This document shows positions 1 to 7,813 of a stretch of DNA of 64,000 nt, piece after piece. The stretch is from Rhodospirillales bacterium Ga0074136 (GTDB lineage Bacteria > Pseudomonadota > Alphaproteobacteria > Acetobacterales > Acetobacteraceae). The notes beneath the pieces are model-generated. The model was not told where the DNA came from and ran no database searches. It saw nothing but the letters and a program-made list of their open reading frames with translations. How positions within the stretch are numbered: position 1 is the stretch's first letter; each line of letters starts with the position of its first letter. The stretch covers positions 25,142 to 89,141 of the forward strand of contig LNEW01000163.1 of NCBI GenBank assembly GCA_001464375.1. The letters run 5' to 3'. The position numbers were made by a program, and so were the translations under genes.

Positions 1-170
1 CGGCACGCCGCGAGGACGGTGCGCTGGTGGCGACCGGCGGGCGCGTGCTGGGTGTCACCGGCACCGGCACTACGCTGGCGGAGGCGCAGGCAGCCGCCTA
101 CGCGGCGGTGGACGCAATCGACTGGCCAGGCGGGTTCTGTCGCAGGGATATCGGCTGGCGGGCGCTGTAG
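1..170 (+). CDS. purD: Phosphoribosylamine-glycine ligase, C-terminal fragment (partial)
   Basis: This is the last 55 or so residues of the GAR synthetase PurD, which ligates glycine to phosphoribosylamine in purine synthesis. The gene enters from the left edge in frame 3 and stops with TAG at 168-170. The tail has the family's C-terminal pattern: a glycine-rich GGRVLGV strand, an [11 protein letters not shown] helix, and the ending [15 protein letters not shown]. The catalytic ATP-grasp core lies outside the window. It converges on the tupB-like gene with a gap of about 39 bp. The identification is firm from the ending alone; nothing can be said about completeness upstream. Confidence 0.9.
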   Translation, partial: ARREDGALVATGGRVLGVTGTGTTLAEAQAAAYAAVDAIDWPGGFCRRDIGWRAL

Positions 171-209
171 AGGCTGCGCGCCAGGCAGGCAACGCCCTCC
201 CGGCAGCTG

Positions 210-914
210 TCACCCCGCCCAGCGCGCCGCCGCCCCGCGCAGCCCCTGCGCCAGTGCGTTCACGCCCAGCACGATGGTCATCAGCACCATGCCGAGCGCC
301 AGGGCCAGCGGCAGGTCGCCCTTCGATGTCTCGAGTGCGATCGCCGTCGTCATCACCCGCGTGAAACCTTCGATATTGCCGCCCACGATCATCACCGCGC
401 CCACTTCCGCCGCGGCGCGGCCGAAGCCGGCCAGCAGCACGGTCAGCAGGGCGAAGCGCCCGTCCCACAGCAATGTCGGGATGGCGCGCGCGGTCGAGAT
501 GCGGAAGGACCTGAGTTGCTCCGCATATTCCTCCCACAGGCCCTCCAGCACCTGGCGCGCCAGGGCGGCGATGATGGGCGTGATCAACACCGCCTGGGCA
601 ATGACCATGGCGGACGGCGTGAACAGCAGGCCAAGCGGACCGAGCGGCCCGGAGCGCGACAGCAGCAGGTAAACCAGCAACCCGCAGAGCACCGGCGGCA
701 GGCCCATCAGCGCATTCAGCGCGACGATCACCGCGCCGCGGCCGCGGAAGCGCGCCACCGCGAGCAGCGCGCCCAGCGGCAGGCCGACCAGCGCCGCGAC
801 CAGCAGCGCCGCCAGGCTCACCTTCAGCGACAGCGCCACGACGCCGAGCAGCGCGGGATCCGCGCCGGCCAGCAGGCCGAGCGCGGCGTGGAACGCGCTA
901 CCGAGGTCGCCCAT
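210..914 (-). CDS. ABC transporter permease, TupB-like (tungstate/oxyanion type)
   Basis: A 234-residue integral membrane permease of the ABC oxyanion class. Several hydrophobic segments are evident, among them LGVVALSLKVSLAALLVAALV near residue 22. The EAA-like loop near residues 170-190 reads GFGRAAAEVGAVMIVGGN, which matches TupB/WtpB tungstate and related molybdate permeases. The start codon overlaps the stop of the upstream Bug-type gene by one base (TGATG), so translation is probably coupled. No TupA-like binding protein or TupC-like ATPase lies in the window, so either they are encoded elsewhere or the permease works with other partners. Tungstate specificity is inferred from overall resemblance; the ABC permease assignment is secure. 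Confidence 0.82.
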   Translation of the reverse strand: MGDLGSAFHAALGLLAGADPALLGVVALSLKVSLAALLVAALVGLPLGALLAVARFRGRGAVIVALNALMGLPPVLCGLLVYLLLSRSGPLGPLGLLFTPSAMVIAQAVLITPIIAALARQVLEGLWEEYAEQLRSFRISTARAIPTLLWDGRFALLTVLLAGFGRAAAEVGAVMIVGGNIEGFTRVMTTAIALETSKGDLPLALALGMVLMTIVLGVNALAQGLRGAAARWAG

Positions 915-1891
915 CAGTCAACGCGCGCGCCACTGACGCGGATGATCTCCCCGTAGCGTTGGCGTTCCGCGCGCAGGAAAGCGCCGAATGCCTCGGGCGT
1001 CATCGACAGCGGGTTCGCCCCCATCTGCGCGAGCTGCGCCAGCACCGCCGGGTCGGCGACCATGGCGCGCATGATGGCGTTCATGCGCGCGACGATCGGC
1101 GCCGGCGTGCCGGACGGTGCGGTCAGCCCGAACCAGGAGATGATCTCGTAGTCGGGCACGCCCGCCTCGATCATGGTGGGCAGCTCCGGAATCACGGCCA
1201 GGCGGTCCCGGCTGGTGACGGCCAGCCCGCGCACCGCGCCGGAGCGCACATGCGGCAGGATCTGCGGCAGGTTGTCGAAGACGATCTGCACGCGCCCCGA
1301 CAGCAGGTCGGTCAGCATCGCCGCACCGCCGCGATAGGGCACGTGCACGATGTCGACGCCGGCGCGCATCTTGTACAATTCGCCCGCCAGGTGGACGGAG
1401 CCGCCGGCGCCGGCCGAACCGAAGTTCAGCGTCCCCGGCCGCGCCTTCGCCAACGCCGTCAGCTCGGCGATGGACGTCGCGGGCACCGAGGGATGCACCA
1501 CGGCGATCGAGGCGATCGAGGCGAAGGCCCCGACCGGGGCGACATCGCTGATGCCGTCATAGCCCGGCGTGGGGAACAGGATCGGGCCGGTCACATGCGT
1601 GGACGGCGCCGCGAAGGCCAGCGTGTAGCCATCGGGCGCGGCGCGTACAGCCACCTGCGTGCCGGCGGTACCGCCCGCACCGCCGCGATTCTCCACCACC
1701 ACGGGCTGGCCGAGTTCCGCCTGCAGGCGCTGCGCCACCATGCGGCCCATCACGTCGGTCAGCCCGCCGGGCGGGAAGGCGACCACCAGGCGGATCGGGC
1801 GGCTCGGCCAGGGCGCGTCCTGCGCCAGGGCGGGCGCCGCGAGCAGGCCGGCGGGCAGCAGGGCGAGGCGTCGGCGGGGGAGTCGGGTCAT
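914..1891 (-). CDS. Bug/TctC-family periplasmic substrate-binding protein
   Basis: About 325 residues of the tripartite tricarboxylate transporter receptor family. These extracytoplasmic proteins bind carboxylates and other small acids. The ATG at 1891 is preferred to the in-frame ATG at 1930 because it places a basic n-region (TRLPRRR) and a hydrophobic stretch ending in ALA immediately at the N-terminus. Family marks follow: WPSRPIRLVVAFPPGG, VVVENRGGAGG, an NFGSAG segment and HVPYRGG. The stop overlaps the start of the TupB-like permease. No TctA or TctB membrane subunits are nearby, which is usual for this greatly expanded family. The ligand cannot be read from the sequence. Confidence 0.9.
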   Translation of the reverse strand: MTRLPRRRLALLPAGLLAAPALAQDAPWPSRPIRLVVAFPPGGLTDVMGRMVAQRLQAELGQPVVVENRGGAGGTAGTQVAVRAAPDGYTLAFAAPSTHVTGPILFPTPGYDGISDVAPVGAFASIASIAVVHPSVPATSIAELTALAKARPGTLNFGSAGAGGSVHLAGELYKMRAGVDIVHVPYRGGAAMLTDLLSGRVQIVFDNLPQILPHVRSGAVRGLAVTSRDRLAVIPELPTMIEAGVPDYEIISWFGLTAPSGTPAPIVARMNAIMRAMVADPAVLAQLAQMGANPLSMTPEAFGAFLRAERQRYGEIIRVSGARVD

Positions 1892-1961
1892 GCGCGGGGT
1901 TCCGGAGAATGCCTCTGACCAGAACCGCACGGCCCGCGCCGAAGTTCAAGCGGGCAGCGCG

Positions 1962-2804
1962 TCAGCCGGGGGTCGCGCCGACCGCCACGGGCCGCGCCGG
2001 GTCGGCAGCCCAGGCCGACCACGATCCTGGGAACATGGCGGCGCTGACGCCGATGGACGCCAGCGCCGCCACGCCATGCGCCGCCGAGATTCCCGCGCCG
2101 CAGGTGATGCCCAGCGGGCGCGCGCCGTCGGCGCCGAGCGCGCCGAACAGGTGCCCCAGCGTCGCGCCATCGAGGAAGGTTCCGGCTTCCGTCAGCGCAT
2201 CCGCCGCCGGCGCGCTGACCGAGCCCGGGATATGCCCGCGCGGCGCCTGCCCTGGTGCGACGACGCCGCCGATATAATTGCCGCGGATGCGGGTATCGAG
2301 CAGCACGCCGTCGCGCGCGATCGCCGCGGCCGCATCGGCATCGAGCACCGGCATGTGGCCGGGCGACAGCTCGGCGTCGCCCGGCGCCGGCGTGCCCGGC
2401 AGGGTGGCGACCGGCAGGCCGGCCGCGATCCAGGCCGGGAAGCCGCCATCGAGCAGCAGGACCTGCGTCAGCCCGGCCCAGCGCAACACCCACCACCCGC
2501 GGGCGGCGGTCAGGCAGCGGTCGTGGTCATACAGCACGACCGGCACGTCGCGTCGCAGGCCCCAGCGGATGGCGTTGTGTTGCAGCGCCTCGATCGTCGG
2601 CAGCGGTCGGCTGCCGCGCGTGCCGCCGCCGGGCGACGCCAGTTCGGTGGGCAGGTCGATGTCGACCGCGCCGGGGATGCGCGGCGCGCCGGCGTGCTCC
2701 GGCGCGCGCGGATTGCGCACAGCCAGGATCGCGAACGGTGCGCCGGCGGCAATGCGCTCGCCGAGCGCCGCGGCTGTGATGAAGACGCTGTCGCGCGGGT
2801 CCAT
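1962..2804 (-). CDS. Two-domain sulfurtransferase (rhodanese / 3-mercaptopyruvate type)
   Basis: A 280-residue protein with two rhodanese folds, as in thiosulfate and mercaptopyruvate sulfurtransferases. The N-terminal domain carries the degenerate first half (AILAVRNPRAPEHAGAPRIPGAVDIDLP and YDHDRCLTAARGWWVLRWAG, quoted here as landmarks in parts). The C-terminal domain carries the active-site loop CGAGIS with the persulfide-forming cysteine at about residue 242, close to the CG-x-G-[VI]-[TS] loop of the mercaptopyruvate type. The ATG at 2804 sits 10 bp after the stop of the upstream binding-protein gene, so the two are probably co-transcribed. It is soluble, with no signal peptide. The donor and acceptor of sulfur are unknown. 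Confidence 0.85.
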   Translation of the reverse strand: MDPRDSVFITAAALGERIAAGAPFAILAVRNPRAPEHAGAPRIPGAVDIDLPTELASPGGGTRGSRPLPTIEALQHNAIRWGLRRDVPVVLYDHDRCLTAARGWWVLRWAGLTQVLLLDGGFPAWIAAGLPVATLPGTPAPGDAELSPGHMPVLDADAAAAIARDGVLLDTRIRGNYIGGVVAPGQAPRGHIPGSVSAPAADALTEAGTFLDGATLGHLFGALGADGARPLGITCGAGISAAHGVAALASIGVSAAMFPGSWSAWAADPARPVAVGATPG

Positions 2805-2814
2805 GCGGATATCC

Positions 2815-4197
2815 TCAGACCAGCGCCAGCACGCCGCGATGGTCGAGCGCGAGCGGCGGCGCGTCAGGCCGCGCGGCGAAGGCCTCGACCGGGTGGAACA
2901 GATACAGCCAGGGCGGGTTGTCGTGCAGCCGGCGCAGGCACGTCGCATAGGCCTGCGCGCGCGCCTCGATGTCCATGGTGCGGGCGGCCTCGGCGACCAG
3001 GGGTTCGAGCACCGGGTCCTCGAAGCCCTGCCACCACTGGCCCTGCACGGTCGCGGAGATCTTGTCGTTCAGCACCCTGAAAGTGGAATGCGGCGAGCTG
3101 TCGAAGATGGCGAGGTCTCCGATCTGCCCGCGCCCGACCTGGCGGGCGTAGTCCGGGCGGTCCGGTTCGGTCTGGATGCGCGCGGAAATGCCGGCGCGGG
3201 CGAGGTCGTGGGCGATCATCTCGCTGATCTGCGGCGCGCGCTCGGGCATGTGCAGCGGCGTGCGGATCACCAGTTCGCCCGTCGCGCCGGCCTGGTCGAA
3301 CAGGGCACGCGCGGCGTCGGGGTCGTGCGGGATGGGCGACAGCCCGGCTTCCCGATGCCCCAGGTGGAAGGGGCTGACGATGGTCGATGCCGGCACGCCC
3401 AGGCCGTGGAACAGCGTGTCGATGATGGCGCCCGCATCGACCGCGAGGTTCACCGCGCGGCGCGCCGCCGGATGGATGAACGCACCGCGCCGGCATTCGA
3501 GGTAGTACATCACCGACAGGGTGTTCGCCGCGTGCCCCCAGCGCAGCCCCGGGTCCCGCATGCGCAGCTCGGGCAGGCGCTCGAGGTTGGTCGCCGCATC
3601 GGCCGCGCCTTCCGCCACCATGCGGTGGCGCCCCTGCGGATCGGGTTCGGCGACCAGGCGGATGCGCGAAGGCGTGCGGCCTCGGTCCACCGCCTCCAGC
3701 AGCGCATGCGATCGCGGCGCGTGGTCCGTCACGCGATACGGGCCGGTGCCGAGCGTCATGCCGCCATCGGGCGCGGCGCGCATGACGAAGAACTCGGCGA
3801 GGATCTCGGGCAGGTCGGCGACCGGCTCGGGCGTTGAGATCGACAGCATCCCCGGCCCTTCCGGCGTGATGCGCGCGTTGGCCAGGTACCGCGCATAGGG
3901 CCAGGGCATGCCGAACATGTCGATGCCGCGCAGATGGGCGCCGATGGTCTCCGCCACGTCCTCGGCGGTGCAGGCCGCGCCGTCGTGGAACGTGGCGCCG
4001 GGCCGCAGCGCGAACTGCCAGGCGCGGCCATCCTCCTCATGCGCCCAGGCGGCGAGCAGCCCCGGTTCGACGCGCCCGTCGCGCCAATGGCAGAGCGGTT
4101 CGAAGACGAGGGAGCGCAGGGTCAGGATGGAGGTGTCGTCGGTGACGCGCCCGAGCGGGAGGAACTCCACGCGCTCAAGCGCCAGCGTCAGCACCAT
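2815..4197 (-). CDS. Family-5 solute-binding protein without a signal peptide
   Basis: About 460 residues matching the peptide/nickel/opine binding proteins of ABC importers (SBP_bac_5). Near the N-terminus LRPGATFHDG and TAEDV are the usual family signature, and LGTGPYRV marks the middle. What is odd is that the mature domain begins at once after the start (MVLTLALE). There is no hydrophobic leader, and extending to the next upstream ATG at 4266 adds only a polar 23-residue stretch. The chosen start at 4197 follows a G-rich Shine-Dalgarno. No ABC permease or ATPase of the matching class is adjacent. It may act in the cytoplasm, be exported through a leader missed here, or be a sensor-like descendant. 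It is divergent from the hydrolase/deacetylase genes. Confidence 0.8.
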   Translation of the reverse strand: MVLTLALERVEFLPLGRVTDDTSILTLRSLVFEPLCHWRDGRVEPGLLAAWAHEEDGRAWQFALRPGATFHDGAACTAEDVAETIGAHLRGIDMFGMPWPYARYLANARITPEGPGMLSISTPEPVADLPEILAEFFVMRAAPDGGMTLGTGPYRVTDHAPRSHALLEAVDRGRTPSRIRLVAEPDPQGRHRMVAEGAADAATNLERLPELRMRDPGLRWGHAANTLSVMYYLECRRGAFIHPAARRAVNLAVDAGAIIDTLFHGLGVPASTIVSPFHLGHREAGLSPIPHDPDAARALFDQAGATGELVIRTPLHMPERAPQISEMIAHDLARAGISARIQTEPDRPDYARQVGRGQIGDLAIFDSSPHSTFRVLNDKISATVQGQWWQGFEDPVLEPLVAEAARTMDIEARAQAYATCLRRLHDNPPWLYLFHPVEAFAARPDAPPLALDHRGVLALV

Positions 4198-4373
4198 GCC
4201 CTGCGATCCCCCCGCCCAGCGCCGCCCCTTCGGCAAGATTGTCGGGGATGGCGATGACCATTCCACGACTCCCGGTTCATTTCCACTGTGACGGCCACGG
4301 AGCGCCGCCGCCTTGTCTCGGCCGCGCGGACATGGAACCTATCGGGTTCGGCGCTGCGGCGAGGGGAGTGCGG

Positions 4374-5039
4374 ATGATCGAGGACGACAAGACGGCGCGG
4401 CAGCTCTACGCAGCATTCAAGGCCGCGCCGACCCGCCGGCGCTTCGGCTTCGGCCGGCGCGCCGCGGTGGTGAACATCGACGTGCAATGCGCCTATACGC
4501 AGCCGCAGACCTACGCCACCGCCTATGAGACCGACCCGCGGCAGATCGAACACATCAATGCTGTCAGCGCTGCCATCCGCGCGCGGTCCTGGCCAGTGGT
4601 CTGGACCTATGTCGCGTACCTGCCATCGGGCGAGGATTGCGGCGTCTGGGGCACGCGCACCGACACCCCCGACAGCCTGCAGAACATCAAGGAAGGCTCG
4701 CCGCGCGCGCAGCTGGATCCGCGCACGCAGCGCGCGGCGTCGGACATCGTGTTCAACAAGCGCATGGCGTCCGCCTTCTTCGAGACGCACTTCCGGTCGC
4801 TGCTGACCTTCCACCGCATCGACACCGTGATCGTCACCGGCGGATCGACCTCCGGCTGCGTGCGCGCGACGGTGGTCGATGGCCTGTCCTGCGGCTTCCG
4901 CATGATCGTCCCGGAGGAATGCGTGGCCGACAAGCACGAGAGCCCGCACTTCGCCAACCTGTATGACATGGCGGTGAAATACGCCGACGTGCTGCCGGTG
5001 GCCGACGTGCTGGCCGCCATCCCGACGCTGGAGGGCTGA
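4374..5039 (+). CDS. Isochorismatase-family cysteine hydrolase
   Basis: A 221-residue hydrolase of the isochorismatase/nicotinamidase/N-carbamoylsarcosine amidohydrolase fold. The catalytic triad is visible as Asp36 (VVNIDVQ), Lys129 (IVFNKRMASAF) and Cys162 (GGSTSGCVRA), with the usual cis-peptide region before the cysteine. The ATG at 4374 was chosen over ATGs at 4239 and 4332 because AGGGGAG lies six bases upstream. It heads a rightward operon, four bases before the first deacetylase-like gene. Family members cleave C-N bonds in ureido or amide compounds. Together with PuuE-like neighbours, this suggests degradation of a cyclic or acyl-amide nitrogen compound, which is inference. Confidence 0.87.
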   Translation: MIEDDKTARQLYAAFKAAPTRRRFGFGRRAAVVNIDVQCAYTQPQTYATAYETDPRQIEHINAVSAAIRARSWPVVWTYVAYLPSGEDCGVWGTRTDTPDSLQNIKEGSPRAQLDPRTQRAASDIVFNKRMASAFFETHFRSLLTFHRIDTVIVTGGSTSGCVRATVVDGLSCGFRMIVPEECVADKHESPHFANLYDMAVKYADVLPVADVLAAIPTLEG

Positions 5040-5043
5040 CGCC

Positions 5044-5955
5044 ATGCTGAGCACGCAGAACCACTACGACTACATGCCCTGGCGGCGGCGCCCGAAGATC
5101 ACCTGGCCCGGCGGCGCGCGCGTGGCCTTCTGGGTCGCGCCGAACATCGAGCACTACGAACTGTATCCCCCGCCCAATCCGCGCCGCCCGCCCTGGCCGC
5201 GGCCGTTGCCCGATGTCTCGGGCTATTCCTGGCGCGACTACGGCAACCGCGTGGGCTTCTGGCGCATGGCGGATGTCATGGCGAAGCACGGCGTGCGCGG
5301 TTCGGTCAGCCTGAACGTCGCGGTCTGCGACCACTACCCCGAGATCATCGAGCGCTGCTGCGAGCTCGAATGGGAGCTGTTCAGCCACGGCACCTACAAC
5401 ACCCGCTACTTCTACGGCATGACCGAGGACCAGCAGCGCGCGGTGATCCGCGAGAACCGCGAGACCATCCTGCGCGCCTCCGGCCAGTCGCTGGATGGCT
5501 GGCTGACCCCCGCGATTTCCAACGACGAGGCCACGCAGCACATCCTGGCCGAGGAAGGCATCAAGTACACGCTCGACCTGCTGCACGACGACCAGCCAAC
5601 GCCGATCACGGTGCGTTCGGGCAAGCCGCTGGTGTCGATCCCGTATTCGCTGGAAGTGAACGACGTGCCGCTGCTGGTCATCCGCAACACGCCGCCCGAT
5701 CGCTTCGCCGCCATCTGCAAGGCGCAGTTCGACCAGTTGTATGAGGAAGGCGCGGAATCCGGCACCGTCATGTGCATGCCGCTGCACCCCTTCCTGATCG
5801 GCCAGCCGCATCGCATCGCCGCGCTGGACGAGGTGCTGCGCCACGTCACCGGCCACGACAAGGTATGGCTCGCGACCGGGCGCGAGATCGCCGCGCACTA
5901 CACGCAACACCACCTGGCCGCCCACCAGGCCTGGATCGCGGAGGGCACGCCATGA
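5044..5955 (+). CDS. Polysaccharide deacetylase-family (NodB/PuuE-like) hydrolase
   Basis: A 303-residue cytoplasmic member of the NodB-fold family, nearest in style to the cofactor-free allantoinase PuuE. Landmarks are WPGGARVAFWV near residue 21, RDYGNRVGFWR at 64-74, the histidine loop FSHGTYNTRY at 113-122, GWLTP at 152-156, HDDQP at 181-185 and the C-terminal LHPFLIGQPHR at 247-257. The histidines at 115 and 248 are likely active-site residues by position. There is no signal peptide, so the substrate is a small molecule rather than wall polysaccharide. Its stop overlaps the start of the next gene (ATGA), indicating coupled synthesis with a paralogous partner. Confidence 0.85.
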   Translation: MLSTQNHYDYMPWRRRPKITWPGGARVAFWVAPNIEHYELYPPPNPRRPPWPRPLPDVSGYSWRDYGNRVGFWRMADVMAKHGVRGSVSLNVAVCDHYPEIIERCCELEWELFSHGTYNTRYFYGMTEDQQRAVIRENRETILRASGQSLDGWLTPAISNDEATQHILAEEGIKYTLDLLHDDQPTPITVRSGKPLVSIPYSLEVNDVPLLVIRNTPPDRFAAICKAQFDQLYEEGAESGTVMCMPLHPFLIGQPHRIAALDEVLRHVTGHDKVWLATGREIAAHYTQHHLAAHQAWIAEGTP

Positions 5956-6884
5956 GCGGATTGCCGGCGGACTACCTGGAATACCCGCTGCGCAAGCGGG
6001 GGATGGACCACGAGATCTATCCCTACCGCGCGCTGCCCACCGCGAAGCCCGTGCAGTGGCAGGGCGGGGCGCGCGTCGCGCTCTGGATCACCGTGCATGT
6101 CGGGCATTTCCCGATGGACATGCCGCTCAAGCCCTTCATCGCGCCGGGGGGCATGGAGCGCCCCTACCCATCATTCTGGGACTACACGCAGCGCGACTAC
6201 GGCAACCGCATCGGCATCTACCGCATGATGAAGGCGATGGCCGCGCGCAAACTGACCGCCACCGCGCTGCTCAGCGCTGCGCTGGCGCCGCTCTATCCGG
6301 TGCTGATGGACGACATCGAAGCCGCCGGGTGGGAGCCCGCCTGCGCCGGCCTCGACATGGGCCACCTGCATCACGGCCAGGTGCCGGAAGCCGAGGAAGC
6401 CGCGACGGTGAAGCAGGCCGCCGCCCTGCTGCGCGCGCGCTTCGGCGATGCGGTGCGCGGCTGGCATTCGCCGGCGCATTCGGAATCGCCCCGCACGCTG
6501 GACCTGGTGGCCGCCGAGGGCTTCGACTGGACCAGCGGCTGGCTGAACGACGACATGCCCTATGGCATGGCGACCGCGTCCGGCCCGTTGCTGGCCATGC
6601 CGGTGCCGCAGGACCTGGCCGACCAGCGCACGCTGCAGCAGCAGAACATGGCGACCGAGGATTTCTGCAACGCGGTCCTCGCCGCCCATGCCGCCCTGGA
6701 TGCGGAAGCCGCGGCCACCGGCGGCGGACGTATCCTGACGCTGTCGGTCACGCCCTGGCTGATGGGGCAGCCGCACCGCATCCGCGCCTTCGGGGCGATG
6801 CTGGATGCGATCCTGGAGAAAGGCAGCGTGTGGAACGCGACCGGTTCGGCAATCGCCGAGGCTTGGCGCGCGCAGCAGCGGTAG
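5952..6884 (+). CDS. Second deacetylase-family protein, active site altered
   Basis: A 310-residue paralogue of the preceding protein, translated from an overlapping ATGA. It keeps the framework: QGGARVALWI near residue 37, RDYGNRIGIYR at 81-91, and MGQPHRI at 271-277. The first protein's SHG loop is replaced by CAGLDMGHLHHG (131-142). The C-terminal His-Pro-Phe is Thr-Pro-Trp (267-269), so candidate catalytic histidines are lost or moved. It may be a structural partner of the first protein in a hetero-oligomer, or have a different activity. A weak GC hairpin (6-bp arms at 6902-6907 and 6914-6919) follows the stop. Confidence 0.83.
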   Translation: MSGLPADYLEYPLRKRGMDHEIYPYRALPTAKPVQWQGGARVALWITVHVGHFPMDMPLKPFIAPGGMERPYPSFWDYTQRDYGNRIGIYRMMKAMAARKLTATALLSAALAPLYPVLMDDIEAAGWEPACAGLDMGHLHHGQVPEAEEAATVKQAAALLRARFGDAVRGWHSPAHSESPRTLDLVAAEGFDWTSGWLNDDMPYGMATASGPLLAMPVPQDLADQRTLQQQNMATEDFCNAVLAAHAALDAEAAATGGGRILTLSVTPWLMGQPHRIRAFGAMLDAILEKGSVWNATGSAIAEAWRAQQR

Positions 6885-6973
6885 CGGCGCGCCCCGGGCC
6901 GGCCGCCTTTCGCGGCGGCTTACGCGCCTTGGGGTCGCGAGCGTCGTCCCCCGGCACCTGATTGGGGCGTGCC

Positions 6974-7342
6974 CTACCGGGAAGACGGCGGCGGCGGCGT
7001 CGCGGGCTGCGTCGGCGGCGTGCCGGTGATGCGTTCGCCCTGGCGGGCCGTCCATTCGCCCGCCCCCTGCATCTGCTGGCCGGACCAGCGGAGTGCCCGC
7101 CCGACCGCCGAACCGCTTTCCTCCGCGGCCCGTTCCAGCGCCTGGCCGGTCTGACCGGCGGCGCGATCCACGGCGGCGCCGGTGCGTTCGCCGACGCCAG
7201 GCTGGCGCGCGGGTGCGGCATCGGCCGGCGGCGCAGGGGCGACCTGGGGCAGGGGCACCGGCGGCGGCAGGCTGCCTGCGCCCTGCGCCAGCGCAGGTAC
7301 GGCAGCGACCGCGAGCAGGAGAGCGGCAGGGATCACGCGCAT
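6974..7342 (-). CDS. Small exported protein with 11-residue repeats (longer paralogue)
   Basis: A 122-residue protein of unknown function. The ATG at 7342 follows a GGAG Shine-Dalgarno. A signal peptide is clear (RVIPAALLLAVAAVPALA, cleavage near residue 20). A Pro/Ala-rich linker (about 25-47) follows, then five contiguous 11-residue units such as RTGAAVDRAAG and QTGQALERAAE, ending with an AGEW motif region, and finally a Pro/Thr-rich tail. The units share the pattern [R/Q/E]-[TS]-G-x-A-[VL]-x-R-A-x-x, a hendecad periodicity compatible with a long amphipathic helix as in LEA- or apolipoprotein-like proteins. A related shorter protein is encoded just upstream on the same strand. No enzymatic motif is present. 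Confidence 0.72.
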   Translation of the reverse strand: MRVIPAALLLAVAAVPALAQGAGSLPPPVPLPQVAPAPPADAAPARQPGVGERTGAAVDRAAGQTGQALERAAEESGSAVGRALRWSGQQMQGAGEWTARQGERITGTPPTQPATPPPPSSR

Positions 7343-7551
7343 CTTGGATCTCCAGAGGGCCGCGGCGCCATCATCGAGCAAGCACCGTGCCCGGGAAGAT
7401 GATGGCGCGCCATCGTGACGACAACAGGGCGTTGCGCGGCCTTCCGTGCCCGTTCGCGAATGCCCCCGACGGCGCATCCCGGGGTGCGGCACCGGCCCGC
7501 CCGGCCACCCGTCAAGCGTAGCCGCGCGGCGAGGCAGGCTCAGCCACGCGT

Positions 7552-7782
7552 TCAGTTCCCGAAGGCCCATTCCCCCGCGCGGCGCAGCCGGCGGCCGGTC
7601 CGGTCCGCCGCGCGCTCCAGCGCCGCCCCGGTGCGCCGCGCACCACGTTCGACTGCCGCGCCACTGCGCTGGGCGGCGCGTTCCACCGCGCGGCCGCTGC
7701 GCTGCACCGCACCGTCCGATGCCGCCGCCGGCAGAGCTGTTGAACTGGCGATCATGGCCAGGATCAGGGCGCGTCGCGTCAT
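7552..7782 (-). CDS. Small exported protein with 11-residue repeats (shorter paralogue)
   Basis: A 76-residue relative of the protein at 6974-7342. A signal peptide (TRRALILAMIASSTALPAAAS) is followed almost at once by four exact 11-residue units: RSGRAVERAAQ, RSGAAVERGAR, RTGAALERAAD and RTGRRLRRAGE. The end is WAFGN. The shared ending AGEW and the same unit consensus show that the two genes arose by duplication. It lacks the proline-rich linker and tail of its relative. The units are rich in Arg, Glu and Ala with a fixed Gly, suggesting an amphipathic helix with a glycine stripe. It starts 31 bp after the stop of the upstream Bug-protein gene. Function is unknown. Confidence 0.68.
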   Translation of the reverse strand: MTRRALILAMIASSTALPAAASDGAVQRSGRAVERAAQRSGAAVERGARRTGAALERAADRTGRRLRRAGEWAFGN

Positions 7783-7813
7783 GCGCCGAAACTGGGCAGG
7801 TCGCGCCGCCGGG

